A DNA stretch of 64,000 nt from an uncultured Eubacteriales bacterium (GTDB taxonomy: Bacteria; Bacillota; Clostridia; Oscillospirales; Oscillospiraceae), in NCBI GenBank assembly GCA_900544405.1, contig UQVA01000009.1, positions 1-64,000 of the forward strand, written 5' to 3'. The notes beneath the pieces are model-generated. The model did not search any database, had not been told where the DNA came from, and worked only from the letters and a program-made list of their open reading frames with translations. Shown piece after piece: positions 33,118 to 40,405 of this stretch. The first letter of the stretch is position 1, and each line of letters starts with the position of its first letter. The position numbers and the translations under genes are program-made.

Positions 33118-34572
33118 TCACGGCTGTCCGGTTTTCTTTCGCAGGACGAGTAGAAGAATGACGCCGGCAGTGACCAGCAGCACCGGCACAAGCACGAGCA
33201 GAAGGACCTTGACTATGGAGAAGCTGTGTGCTGACGGTTCTTTCGAAGAACTGTCCTTTTCCTGTTTTTGAGGAGCGTTCTGGGCAATGTTGTTCTTGCC
33301 AAAGTTGCTTTTTGAACCTTTATCGCCGAAGGCTTTGCCCGTATCGCTGCCCGGCTCATTTCTATTGTCGTTTTTTCCGTCCTTGTTGCCTTGTTCCCTG
33401 CCGGGCTCGCTGTTTGTTTTGCCTTTATCTGCTGCCGTGTCAGACGGCGTGCTTGCAGCCGCATCCGGAGGCGGAGCGTCGGTCGAACCCGGGATCGGTG
33501 CGTCGGACGATCCCTTTGTGAGGGTGGGGATCGGCTTCGTGCGCGCCATGCCGCACATGCTGCACCTCCACTCCATTACACCCTCACGCGTTTCTGTCGG
33601 CTGTACGACAACCGTTCCGGCGTCCCAGCTGTGGTCCGTTTTGGAGCTCCCCCGGTGTTCCGTTGCACCGCATTGCGAACATTCGCGCGTTTGGATGCCC
33701 TCTTCCATACAGGTGGCCTTCGTTGTGGTGAACCATGCGCCGAATTTATGTCCCGTCTTGGAGATTCCGCGGCTCTCCGTTGCGCCGCAGGTTGTGCACT
33801 CCCGCTTCTGCATGCCGTCTTCCGTGCAGGTGGCCTGCGTTGTGGTGAACCATGTGCCGAATTTATGTCCCGTCTTGGAGATTCCGCGGCTCTCCGTTGC
33901 ACCGCAGGCTGTGCACTCCCGCTTCTGCATGCCGTCTTCCGTGCAGGTGGCCTGCGTTGTGGTAAACCAAGCGTCGAAGCTGTGCCCCTTGGCAGGGATC
34001 GTGATGGTTCCTCCATCCGCACCGCAGTCGTCGCAGACATATTCGATATAGCCCGAGGTGGTGCAGGTAGCGAATACTTGCTTCCAGGTAACCCAAAAGT
34101 GACCCGTAGCAGGCTCTGTGGAACGTCCCTGGCTCGCAGGGCAATTCCGGCAGTAGGTGTAGTATTCTCCTGCCGTGGTGCAGGTAGGCTCTTTTGTATA
34201 GTACTTATACCAGCTGTGGCCCGTTGCCGGCGCAGGCATTTCATACCACTTGTTGCACATGCTGCAATAGGCCCGTTTTACGCCGGCTTTTGTGCAGGTG
34301 GGTTCTTTACCCGGAACAATTTCCCACGGCCCATAGCTGTGGGGCATGGGAGGGTCAGTTTGATAAGTGCATCTCATCCCGCAGACGGTACATTCCAGTA
34401 CATAGTATCCTCCCATCAGGCAGGTTGCCTTTTCCTCATCGGTCTGGATAATGTTTTCATGATGTTCCGGATTCGAGTCATCCGGCGAGCACGCAAGCGC
34501 AGTAACCGTGGACAGCGCCAACGTGAGCACAACGATCAAAAATACCAGAATCAATCGCAGGAATTTTTTCAT
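33118..34572 (-). CDS. Surface protein with tandem cysteine-pair repeats, island gene 2
   Basis: A 484-residue secreted protein with a signal peptide (cleavage near residue 27) and a C-terminal membrane anchor (VKVLLLVLVPVLLVTAGVILLLVLRKK). Residues 50-330 hold about seven modules, each with CxxC-type pairs and a G-H-x-F/W motif. Three modules (about 195-310) are near-identical 39-residue repeats carrying RECTACGATESRG. A Pro/Ser/Asp/Lys-rich stalk of some 110 residues links to the anchor. The same HSFGAW..C.CG module occurs once in the 2,125-residue protein at 48397-54774. The role is unknown; metal binding or disulfide-knotted surface modules are both possible. Confidence 0.75.
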   Translation of the reverse strand: MKKFLRLILVFLIVVLTLALSTVTALACSPDDSNPEHHENIIQTDEEKATCLMGGYYVLECTVCGMRCTYQTDPPMPHSYGPWEIVPGKEPTCTKAGVKRAYCSMCNKWYEMPAPATGHSWYKYYTKEPTCTTAGEYYTYCRNCPASQGRSTEPATGHFWVTWKQVFATCTTSGYIEYVCDDCGADGGTITIPAKGHSFDAWFTTTQATCTEDGMQKRECTACGATESRGISKTGHKFGTWFTTTQATCTEDGMQKRECTTCGATESRGISKTGHKFGAWFTTTKATCMEEGIQTRECSQCGATEHRGSSKTDHSWDAGTVVVQPTETREGVMEWRCSMCGMARTKPIPTLTKGSSDAPIPGSTDAPPPDAAASTPSDTAADKGKTNSEPGREQGNKDGKNDNRNEPGSDTGKAFGDKGSKSNFGKNNIAQNAPQKQEKDSSSKEPSAHSFSIVKVLLLVLVPVLLVTAGVILLLVLRKKTGQP

Positions 34573-34587
34573 CTCTCACACATCCTT

Positions 34588-34971
34588 TCAAAGCGTGTCG
34601 ATCACGCCTGCGAGGTAGGTCGGCGATACCGACGCATAAATAAAATTGTCAACCAACTGATCCTTCACGGCCTGCCGCACCTCAGCGGCAAGCGGTTCGT
34701 CTGCGTTCTCATCCACCAGAAGCAGAACCTTGCAGACCCAGCCGAGCTGCTTTGCGGCATTGCAGAGCCTGAGCCGCTCGCTCAGCTTCCAGACGCCCTG
34801 CCGCAAGACCTCCATCACCAACACATTGGCACGACAGTTCCGGCACAGAGCAAGCGTTTCCTCCGGCCTTGAAGAGCGGTAGACAAGAAAATCCGGGTCG
34901 CATCCCGAAAGCGATTGCATAACCGCTTCTGCCAGAAGTCCGCCTTTCATATCCAGCACAATCCTTCGCAT
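34588..34971 (-). CDS. Receiver-like small protein, island gene 1
   Basis: A 127-residue protein with a receiver-like alpha/beta pattern (MRRIVLDMKGGLLAEAVMQSL, ANVLVMEVL, CKVLLLVDEN), but the expected phospho-acceptor Asp is replaced by a Met-Glu-containing strand. It is probably a degenerate receiver or a protein interaction domain. I prefer the ATG at 34971, behind GGCGGTGG; an in-frame ATG at 35013 lies only about five bases past a possible -10 box and has no ribosome site. It is the first gene of the leftward island run. Confidence 0.55.
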   Translation of the reverse strand: MRRIVLDMKGGLLAEAVMQSLSGCDPDFLVYRSSRPEETLALCRNCRANVLVMEVLRQGVWKLSERLRLCNAAKQLGWVCKVLLLVDENADEPLAAEVRQAVKDQLVDNFIYASVSPTYLAGVIDTL

Positions 34972-35017
34972 CTGTGCTTTTCCACCGCCTTCCTCTTCCT
35001 TTGCATGTTCCATTTAT

Positions 35018-35023
35018 ATTTTA
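35018..35023 (-). promoter_or_regulatory. Weak -10 box of the island run
   Basis: Minus-strand TAAAAT precedes island gene 1, but no recognisable -35 box lies at the right distance. The run may therefore depend on an activator, for which the divergent NarL-type regulator is the obvious candidate. Confidence 0.35.
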
Positions 35024-35130
35024 GCCGCTACCGCTCCCTTTTGCCCCCGCCGATTGGATAGGATTTGCAATTATTTTTTTCGCAAAGGTCACGGTCAGGC
35101 CGGATCTTCTCGGCAAAGGGGAAAACTGTG

Positions 35131-35159
35131 TTGTCTTTTTCCGATCCGCATGATATACT
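35131..35159 (+). promoter_or_regulatory. Promoter of the island signalling operon
   Basis: TTGTCT (35131-35136), 17 bases, TATACT (35154-35159), 37 bases before the receptor ATG. Confidence 0.65.
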
Positions 35160-35195
35160 ATCAGTACAAATGTGCAGAGCCGGGAGGTATGCGGC

Positions 35196-36842
35196 ATGAG
35201 CAAAGCGACAAAAAAGAGCATCCTGTATGCGCTGGGTGTGTTGGCGCTCATTGCGTTTGCCATGTGGCTCCGATATGCAAGCCGGCAATTTTTTCATTCT
35301 CCGGTGGTCAACTACCTGCGAAGCGGGATCTATGTGGTTTTGTTCAGTGCGTGGTGCTACTCTCTATGGGTCCGCATTGTGCAGACACAGGTGCGGCGCT
35401 ATCTGCTGGCGATTTCGGCGCTGATGGTGCTGTGGATTCTCCTGCGCTCAATCAAGTTCTCCATTGAAAACACGGATGTAGGGCGCTGGCTGTGGTACTT
35501 CTACTATTTCCCGATGCTGTTCATCCCCATGCTGTCTGTTTTTGTTTCCCGGTCACTGGGCAAGGGAGAGGATTTCCGGCTGCCGCGATGGACCAAGCTT
35601 CTGTATTATCCAACGCTGCTGCTTCTTTTGCTCGTTCTGACCAATGATCTGCACCGGCAGGTGTTTTCCTTCCCGTCCGGTGTTTTGTCGGATCAGGAGT
35701 ATCGGTATGAGGGCGGCTATTTCTTTGTGCTGGGTTGGGTGGCTCTGTGTGCGGGATTCGCGCTTCTTTCGATGGTAAAAAACTGCCGCGTCCCGGGCAG
35801 CAGGAGACTTCGCTGGCTGCCGCTGGTTCCGCTTGCGTTTTCGCTGGTCTATGCTTGTATGTACGTTAAAAAGGTCTATTGGGTCTGGGTTCTCGCGGGC
35901 GATATGACGGTGTCGCAGTGCCTGATTTTTGCGAGCGTCTTTGAATGCTGCATCCAATGCGGGCTGATTCAGTCCAACCGCGGATACGACGAACTTTTTG
36001 AGGCAACGCGTTTGCCTGTCCAGATTACGGATCCTGCATTTTGCTCCCAATATATGTCTGCTGCCATGCAGGAGGCTTTGCCGCAAAACGAGCTTCGGCA
36101 GATGCGGCAGGATACCGTCCATCTGGGCGACGATACGCTTTTGAAGCGGCACAAGCTGCGCCGCGGCTGGGTGTTCTGGAAGGAGGATGTCTCCGCGCTG
36201 AATCAGATCCGAAGAGAGCTGGAGCTGACAAGGGAAGAGCTGCGTGATACCGGTGACGTTCTGGCGGCGGAGAATGCACAGCACGCAAGATGGCTGAAGC
36301 TGACAGAAGAAAACCGTCTGTATGACATGATGGAGACGCAGACCGCCCGGCAGATCGCGATGCTGCAGGATCTGCTGACTGAATTGCAGAAGACGGAGGA
36401 CCCGGACAGAGCCAGGCACCTGCTCGGGCAGGTCATCATCATCGGGACCTACATCAAGCGCAGAAGCAACCTGACATTTGTCGGCGTACAGCGCGGTGCA
36501 ATCAGCGTGCAGGAGCTTCGGCTGTGCCTCAATGAATCTTCCGAGAATATCAGTATCTATGGCGCCGACTGCAGGGCGATTATCAAGGGGGAAGGCCAGC
36601 TTACCGTCGAGCAGGCAACGCAGGTCTACGACCTGTTTGAGGCGGTCGTGGAGACGGAACTGGAATCGCTGCGTGCGCTGCTGATCTCCATAGAGGTTGC
36701 TGAGTGGGTTGATGTCGCACTCTGTGTTTCAGCGGCGGAGCCGCTCTGCGGGCTGCGAGCACAGTTTCCGGGTCTGGAATGGGAGCAGGATGAGGACGGA
36801 CTGCAATATGTGACGCGGAAGCTGGAAAGATCGAGGGGGTAA
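35196..36842 (+). CDS. Seven-segment membrane receptor with degenerate kinase part
   Basis: A 548-residue protein. Residues 10-245 form seven membrane segments like the N-terminal sensor module of some Firmicute histidine kinases. A coiled coil follows (RRELELTREELRDTGDVLAAENAQH near 325-350), then a dimerisation-like helix (LYDMMETQTARQIAMLQDLLTEL) without a recognisable phospho-acceptor His, and a C-terminal region lacking ATPase N and G boxes. It may sense and pass a signal to the separate kinase encoded seven bases downstream. The ATG at 35196 follows GGGAGGT by seven bases. Confidence 0.65.
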   Translation: MSKATKKSILYALGVLALIAFAMWLRYASRQFFHSPVVNYLRSGIYVVLFSAWCYSLWVRIVQTQVRRYLLAISALMVLWILLRSIKFSIENTDVGRWLWYFYYFPMLFIPMLSVFVSRSLGKGEDFRLPRWTKLLYYPTLLLLLLVLTNDLHRQVFSFPSGVLSDQEYRYEGGYFFVLGWVALCAGFALLSMVKNCRVPGSRRLRWLPLVPLAFSLVYACMYVKKVYWVWVLAGDMTVSQCLIFASVFECCIQCGLIQSNRGYDELFEATRLPVQITDPAFCSQYMSAAMQEALPQNELRQMRQDTVHLGDDTLLKRHKLRRGWVFWKEDVSALNQIRRELELTREELRDTGDVLAAENAQHARWLKLTEENRLYDMMETQTARQIAMLQDLLTELQKTEDPDRARHLLGQVIIIGTYIKRRSNLTFVGVQRGAISVQELRLCLNESSENISIYGADCRAIIKGEGQLTVEQATQVYDLFEAVVETELESLRALLISIEVAEWVDVALCVSAAEPLCGLRAQFPGLEWEQDEDGLQYVTRKLERSRG

Positions 36843-36848
36843 AGGTGT

Positions 36849-37817
36849 ATGGACAGGATCAAGGAAAGCTTCGACAGCCTGCCCATTGCGGTCTGCTTCT
36901 TCGATAAGAACGGAGTGGTGCGGCTCATCAACCGCCGGATGCTTACCATTGCAAACTGGCTGCGAAAAGGCGGTATCCAGTCGCTTGCAGAGATGCAGAA
37001 CGCTCTGCAAGCGCCGCCCGCAAACGTGCGCTGTCTGGATCTGCGCCTTCGGATTTACCGCTTTCCGGACGGGAAGTCGCTGCGCTTTTCGCAGGAGCAG
37101 ATCACAACAAAAGCGGGCGTCCGCTATACGCAGATCACCGCCGCAGACGTTACGGAGCTGATCCGGAAGCAGAACCAGCTGAAGGCAGAAAATGCGGAGC
37201 TGACGGAGGCGAATGAGCGGCTTCGGCTGTTGTTCGTGCAGATGCCGGAGATCATCCGGGAGGAAGAGACGCTGGCTATGAAGCTGCGCGTGCATGATGA
37301 CATCGGACACAGCATCCTCGCGGCACGCCGCGTGCTGCTCCAGCACACGGACCTGAAGGAAATTCGTGCAAACGCGGCGCTGTGGGAACAGTCAATTTCC
37401 GTGCTTTACCGCTCCAACCAGATGACGGCGCAATCTGAACCGCTGGAGGCGGCGAAAGAACGAGCGAAAGAGCTGGGTGTCAGAGTTCTGCTGACAGGGA
37501 GTGAGCCGCAAACGCAGCATATGCGCACACTGAGCGCACTGGCGATCTGCGAATGTGCGGCAAACTGTGTCCGTCACGCAGATGGCACGGAATTGTATGT
37601 GCATTTTTGGCAGAAGCCGAACTGTATGGAGGTCTCCCTGACCAACAACGGTGCGGTGCCAAAGAAAAAGATCACAGAGGGCGGAGGCCTTTCCATGCTG
37701 CGTCAACGTATAGAAGAAGCAGGCGGCAAAATGGAGGTTTTGAGCATCCCACGCTTTAAGCTGATGCTCAGTCTGCCGGAACAGGAGGAAGCAGCACATG
37801 AGAGTGATGATCGTTGA
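36849..37817 (+). CDS. PAS-containing histidine kinase, NarX/LiaS-like
   Basis: A 322-residue soluble kinase. Residues 8-100 are PAS-like (LPIAVCFFDKNGVVRLINRRM). A coiled coil leads to a HisKA_3-type helix with RVHDDIGHSILAARRVLL (His near 143). The ATPase domain has an N box (ALAICECAANCVRHA) and a G2-like motif (TEGGGLSMLRQRIEEAGGKM). The G1 box reads NNG where DNG is usual. There are no membrane segments, so membrane sensing probably comes from the receptor encoded upstream. It overlaps the response regulator by 20 bases. Confidence 0.75.
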   Translation: MDRIKESFDSLPIAVCFFDKNGVVRLINRRMLTIANWLRKGGIQSLAEMQNALQAPPANVRCLDLRLRIYRFPDGKSLRFSQEQITTKAGVRYTQITAADVTELIRKQNQLKAENAELTEANERLRLLFVQMPEIIREEETLAMKLRVHDDIGHSILAARRVLLQHTDLKEIRANAALWEQSISVLYRSNQMTAQSEPLEAAKERAKELGVRVLLTGSEPQTQHMRTLSALAICECAANCVRHADGTELYVHFWQKPNCMEVSLTNNGAVPKKKITEGGGLSMLRQRIEEAGGKMEVLSIPRFKLMLSLPEQEEAAHESDDR

Positions 37818-38424
37818 AGACCAGACCATGATCCGCAGTCTGCTGGAAAGCTATTTTCATGCCGAGGACGGATACCGGATCACGGCGTCCATTCCCGGCG
37901 CAAAGCAGGCGGTTGAGGTGTGCCGGACAAGCTCCGTCGATCTGATTCTGATGGATGTGCAAACGGAGAACCGCGAGAACGGTCTGACTGCCGTTCGCCA
38001 GATCAAGGCCATACAGCCGAAGAGCAAAATTATTGTTGTGACCTCGCTGATCGACTGTGCCGTTCTGGACGAGGCAAAGAGGGCCGGGGCAGACAGTCTG
38101 TGGTATAAGGACTCTACGCAGAAGCGTTTGATGGATGTTGTCCGGCAAACGATGGCGGGGGAACATATCTTTCCGGACGCGCCTCCGACGGTTGAGATCG
38201 GCATGGCAAAAAGCACGGAATTTACAAAGACGGAGCTGAAGGTTCTGCGGCATCTGATGCGGGGCTTGTCTTACACGCGCATCGCGGCAGAGATGGGCTG
38301 TGAAATGTCGACGGTCAAATTCCATGTGGCAAACATGCTGCAAAAAACGGGATTTGAAAACAAGCTGCAGCTTGCCCTGGCAGTCAGCGACGTCAAGCTG
38401 ATCGTCGATCTGACGGAAGAGTGA
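37798..38424 (+). CDS. NarL/LuxR-type response regulator
   Basis: A 208-residue regulator. The receiver has MRVMIVEDQTMIRSLLES with phospho-acceptor in LILMDVQTENREN (Asp near 50) and a late Lys (SLWYKD). A LuxR-type helix-turn-helix fills residues 140-195 (FTKTELKVLRHLMRGLSYTRIAAEMGCEMSTVKFHVANML). It is the output of the receptor-kinase pair upstream and probably controls the divergent 14-gene island run. Its stop overlaps the start of a 35-residue ORF (TGATG). Confidence 0.9.
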   Translation: MRVMIVEDQTMIRSLLESYFHAEDGYRITASIPGAKQAVEVCRTSSVDLILMDVQTENRENGLTAVRQIKAIQPKSKIIVVTSLIDCAVLDEAKRAGADSLWYKDSTQKRLMDVVRQTMAGEHIFPDAPPTVEIGMAKSTEFTKTELKVLRHLMRGLSYTRIAAEMGCEMSTVKFHVANMLQKTGFENKLQLALAVSDVKLIVDLTEE

Positions 38425-38531
38425 TGGAATTTGATTTTCTGCTTGTACAGCCACAGGCATTTATTGAAAAGAAGAAGCCGCGTCTGAGACGTTATACTTG
38501 GCAAGCAATGCCTGCGTTTATACAAACTTGA
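38424..38531 (+). CDS. Small coupled ORF, 35 residues
   Basis: The ATG overlaps the stop of the response regulator gene (TGATG), giving translational coupling. The frame encodes 35 residues beginning MEFDFLLVQPQAF and containing the basic stretch EKKKPRLRRYTW. It stops seven bases before a terminator. It has no ribosome site of its own and no family is recognised. It may be a real microprotein of the signalling operon or a fortuitous frame. Confidence 0.35.
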   Translation: MEFDFLLVQPQAFIEKKKPRLRRYTWQAMPAFIQT

Positions 38532-38537
38532 CGAACA

Positions 38538-38566
38538 GGGAGATTTCCGGATGCCGGAAATCTCCC
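38538..38566. terminator. Terminator of the island signalling operon
   Basis: A perfect 13-base-pair stem (GGGAGATTTCCGG / CCGGAAATCTCCC) with an ATG loop, followed by TTTGCTTGTT. Confidence 0.8.
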
Positions 38567-38645
38567 TTTGCTTGTTGGGGGATACTTTCCCCAAGCCCCT
38601 GATTGATCGAACGGTTCCCGTTCGGCTGCGCCCTGCAAAGCAGTG

Positions 38646-38886
38646 CTATTTTTCCTGCTGACGCTCTCGTATCTGCCGCTGTTCCTCGGCATCCGTGCGC
38701 AGGAGCATCTCGGCGTTAATACACCTCGCCGTCCACGATGGTGTAGGAGAAATTTTTCACATTGGGGTCGGCGGGAATAGATGAGCCGATCTTCTCGTTT
38801 TCGCCGAGGTCTGGCAGCTCTGCCTCCTGATATTTACCGTCGATTTTCTGCACCGCTTCATGGAGCAGCGTTCCCAAATCTGCTGC
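38646..38886 (-). pseudogene. Scraps of mobile-element genes at the right island edge
   Basis: Two gene tails are abutted on the minus strand. One (38716-38886) reads AVQKIDGKYQEAELPDLGEN and SIPADPNVKNFSYTIVDGEVY, which I recognise as a segment of the large helicase/methylase-type protein carried by clostridial conjugative elements. The other (38646-38717) reads NAEMLLRTDAEEQRQIRERQ, a plausible C-terminal tail of another protein, in a different frame. Neither has a start. They look like leftovers of an integrative element. The element identification is from memory of the sequence pattern. Confidence 0.5.
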
Positions 38887-38890
38887 CTTC

Positions 38891-39052
38891 GACCTCATCC
38901 GGTCCGGCTTGAGCCGGACCACCCTCCCCCCCAGGGGAAGGCTTTTTCTCTGTCCCGTCAGCCCTGCGTCGATTTATCACGCTCCGTCATTGCAGCCTGG
39001 CGGGCGGGGCATGCCGCCGCCCCTACGAAGCTTCGTCGGAAGCGCTTCCCGC
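38891..39052. repeat. Dispersed GC-rich repeat cluster, copy 4
   Basis: It begins CCTCATCCGGTCCGGCTTGAGCCGGACCACC and continues with CAGGGGAAGGC. It also holds GGCGGGCGGGGCATGCCGCCGCCCC, matching the reverse complement of a stretch near 56.3 kb. No gene is seen between the island edge and tmk apart from the scraps listed. Confidence 0.65.
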
Positions 39053-39093
39053 CTGCGTTTGTCAGAAATAAGAGAATCTTAAACTCCCAACAG

Positions 39094-39122
39094 TGGACAA
39101 ACGGGAAAAAATATGCTATATT
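39094..39122 (+). promoter_or_regulatory. Promoter of the tmk operon
   Basis: TGGACA (39094-39099), 17 bases, TATATT (39117-39122), about 50 bases ahead of the tmk ATG. Confidence 0.65.
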
Positions 39123-39173
39123 TTATGGTAGCAAATTGTATGCGGCGCTCCGGGGCCGTTAGGAGGATGAAAA

Positions 39174-39842
39174 ATGGGCAAGCTAGTGGTGATCGAAGGC
39201 ACGGACGGTTCCGGGAAGTCTACCCAATTCCGGCTGCTTTCCGAACGTCTGGAACAGGAAGGGGTCCCCTTCCGGCATATCGTCTTTCCCCGCTACGATC
39301 AGCCCAGCTCGGCGCTGATACGGATGTATCTTGGCGGCGAATTCGGCCACGACCCCGCCGCCGTGAACGCCTACGCCGCCTCCACCTTCTATGCCGTGGA
39401 CCGGTTCGCTTCCTACCGGCAGGACTGGGGGGAATATTATGAGCAGGGCGGCCTTATCCTTTCCGACCGCTACACCACCTCCAATGCCGTCCACCAGACC
39501 ACCAAGGAGCCTCCGGAGAAGCGACAGGCTTTCCTCCACTGGCTCTATGACTTCGAGTATGACCGTCTGGGTCTGCCCCAGCCGGACCTGGTGATCTATC
39601 TGGACGTGCCTACGGACTTTACGGAGAAGCTGCTCCGGTCCCGGGAGGCCGCTACCCACACCCAGGCCGATATTCACGAGCAGGACACCGCTTACTTGGC
39701 AGCCTGCCGGGAGGTCGGCCGTGCCGCCGCCGATTTTTACGGCTGGAAAACCGTTCAATGCGTCCGGGACGGGGCCATGCGCTCCATTGCGGACATTCAC
39801 CAGGAGATCTACCGCTGTGTTTCAGCGTGTTTGGAGGGTTAA
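39174..39842 (+). CDS. tmk: Thymidylate kinase
   Basis: This 222-residue enzyme phosphorylates dTMP to dTDP. The P-loop is EGTDGSGKST (residues 8-17), the DR motif is in LILSDRYTTSNAVHQ (near 95-109), and LVIYLDVP plus the LID region (RSREAATHTQADIHE) are as in the family. It starts a four-gene rightward run with a DJ-1 protein, MltG and a U32 peptidase. The ATG is preceded by AGGAGG. Confidence 0.92.
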   Translation: MGKLVVIEGTDGSGKSTQFRLLSERLEQEGVPFRHIVFPRYDQPSSALIRMYLGGEFGHDPAAVNAYAASTFYAVDRFASYRQDWGEYYEQGGLILSDRYTTSNAVHQTTKEPPEKRQAFLHWLYDFEYDRLGLPQPDLVIYLDVPTDFTEKLLRSREAATHTQADIHEQDTAYLAACREVGRAAADFYGWKTVQCVRDGAMRSIADIHQEIYRCVSACLEG

Positions 39843-39846
39843 AACT

Positions 39847-40389
39847 ATGGTTTATGTACTTTTGGGAACCGGATTTGAAGAGATCGAAGCCGTGACCCCC
39901 ATTGACCTGCTGCGCCGGGCCGGGGTGGCCGTGACCACCGTGGGCCTGAACGGCAAGATCATCAAGGGCAGCCACAAGGTGGGCTTCGAAGCGGATATGG
40001 AAATCTCCGATCTGGACGTTTCCGATGCCGACATGATCGTCCTGCCCGGCGGGCTGGGCGGCGTGGCGTCTATTTCCGCCTGCCCGGCAGCACTTCACGC
40101 CGTGGAGCAGGTCTGGGGGCAGGGGGGCTTCGTGGCCGCCATCTGCGCTGCCCCCACGGTCCTGGCAGCCCTGCACATTACCGACGGCCATCCCACCACC
40201 TGCTACCCCGGCTGCGAGGAGAAAATGGGCGCTGCCCTTCCCCAATCCGGCAAAGCCGTGGTCCGGGACGGCAAACTCATTACCGGCACCTCCGCCGGCT
40301 GTGCGGTCCCCTTCGCTCTGGCGCTGGTGGCTGCCCTGAAGGGGGAGGAAAAGGCCCGGGAAATTGCGGAGCAGATCGTTATCCGCTGA
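39847..40389 (+). CDS. DJ-1/PfpI family protein (YajL-like)
   Basis: A 180-residue protein of the DJ-1/ThiJ/PfpI family. The nucleophile elbow is AAICAAPTVLAA (Cys near 100), with the acidic partner in LLGTGFEEIEAV (near 14) and the loop VLPGGLGGV (near 61). Such proteins are linked to protein or nucleotide deglycation and redox protection, though their enzymatic role is debated. I start at the ATG at 39847 behind GGAGGG. It lies four bases after tmk. Confidence 0.9.
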   Translation: MVYVLLGTGFEEIEAVTPIDLLRRAGVAVTTVGLNGKIIKGSHKVGFEADMEISDLDVSDADMIVLPGGLGGVASISACPAALHAVEQVWGQGGFVAAICAAPTVLAALHITDGHPTTCYPGCEEKMGAALPQSGKAVVRDGKLITGTSAGCAVPFALALVAALKGEEKAREIAEQIVIR

Positions 40390-40405
40390 ACAGGAGGTAT
40401 CCCTT

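Noticed and set aside
33640..34010. The 117-base tandem repeats as a CRISPR array
   Set aside because: The repeats are contiguous, in frame with a signal-peptide protein, without spacers and without cas genes.
38716..38922. A 68-codon minus-strand ORF as an intact small gene
   Set aside because: Its first codons are repeat sequence and the rest is an internal piece of a larger mobile-element protein, with no ribosome site.
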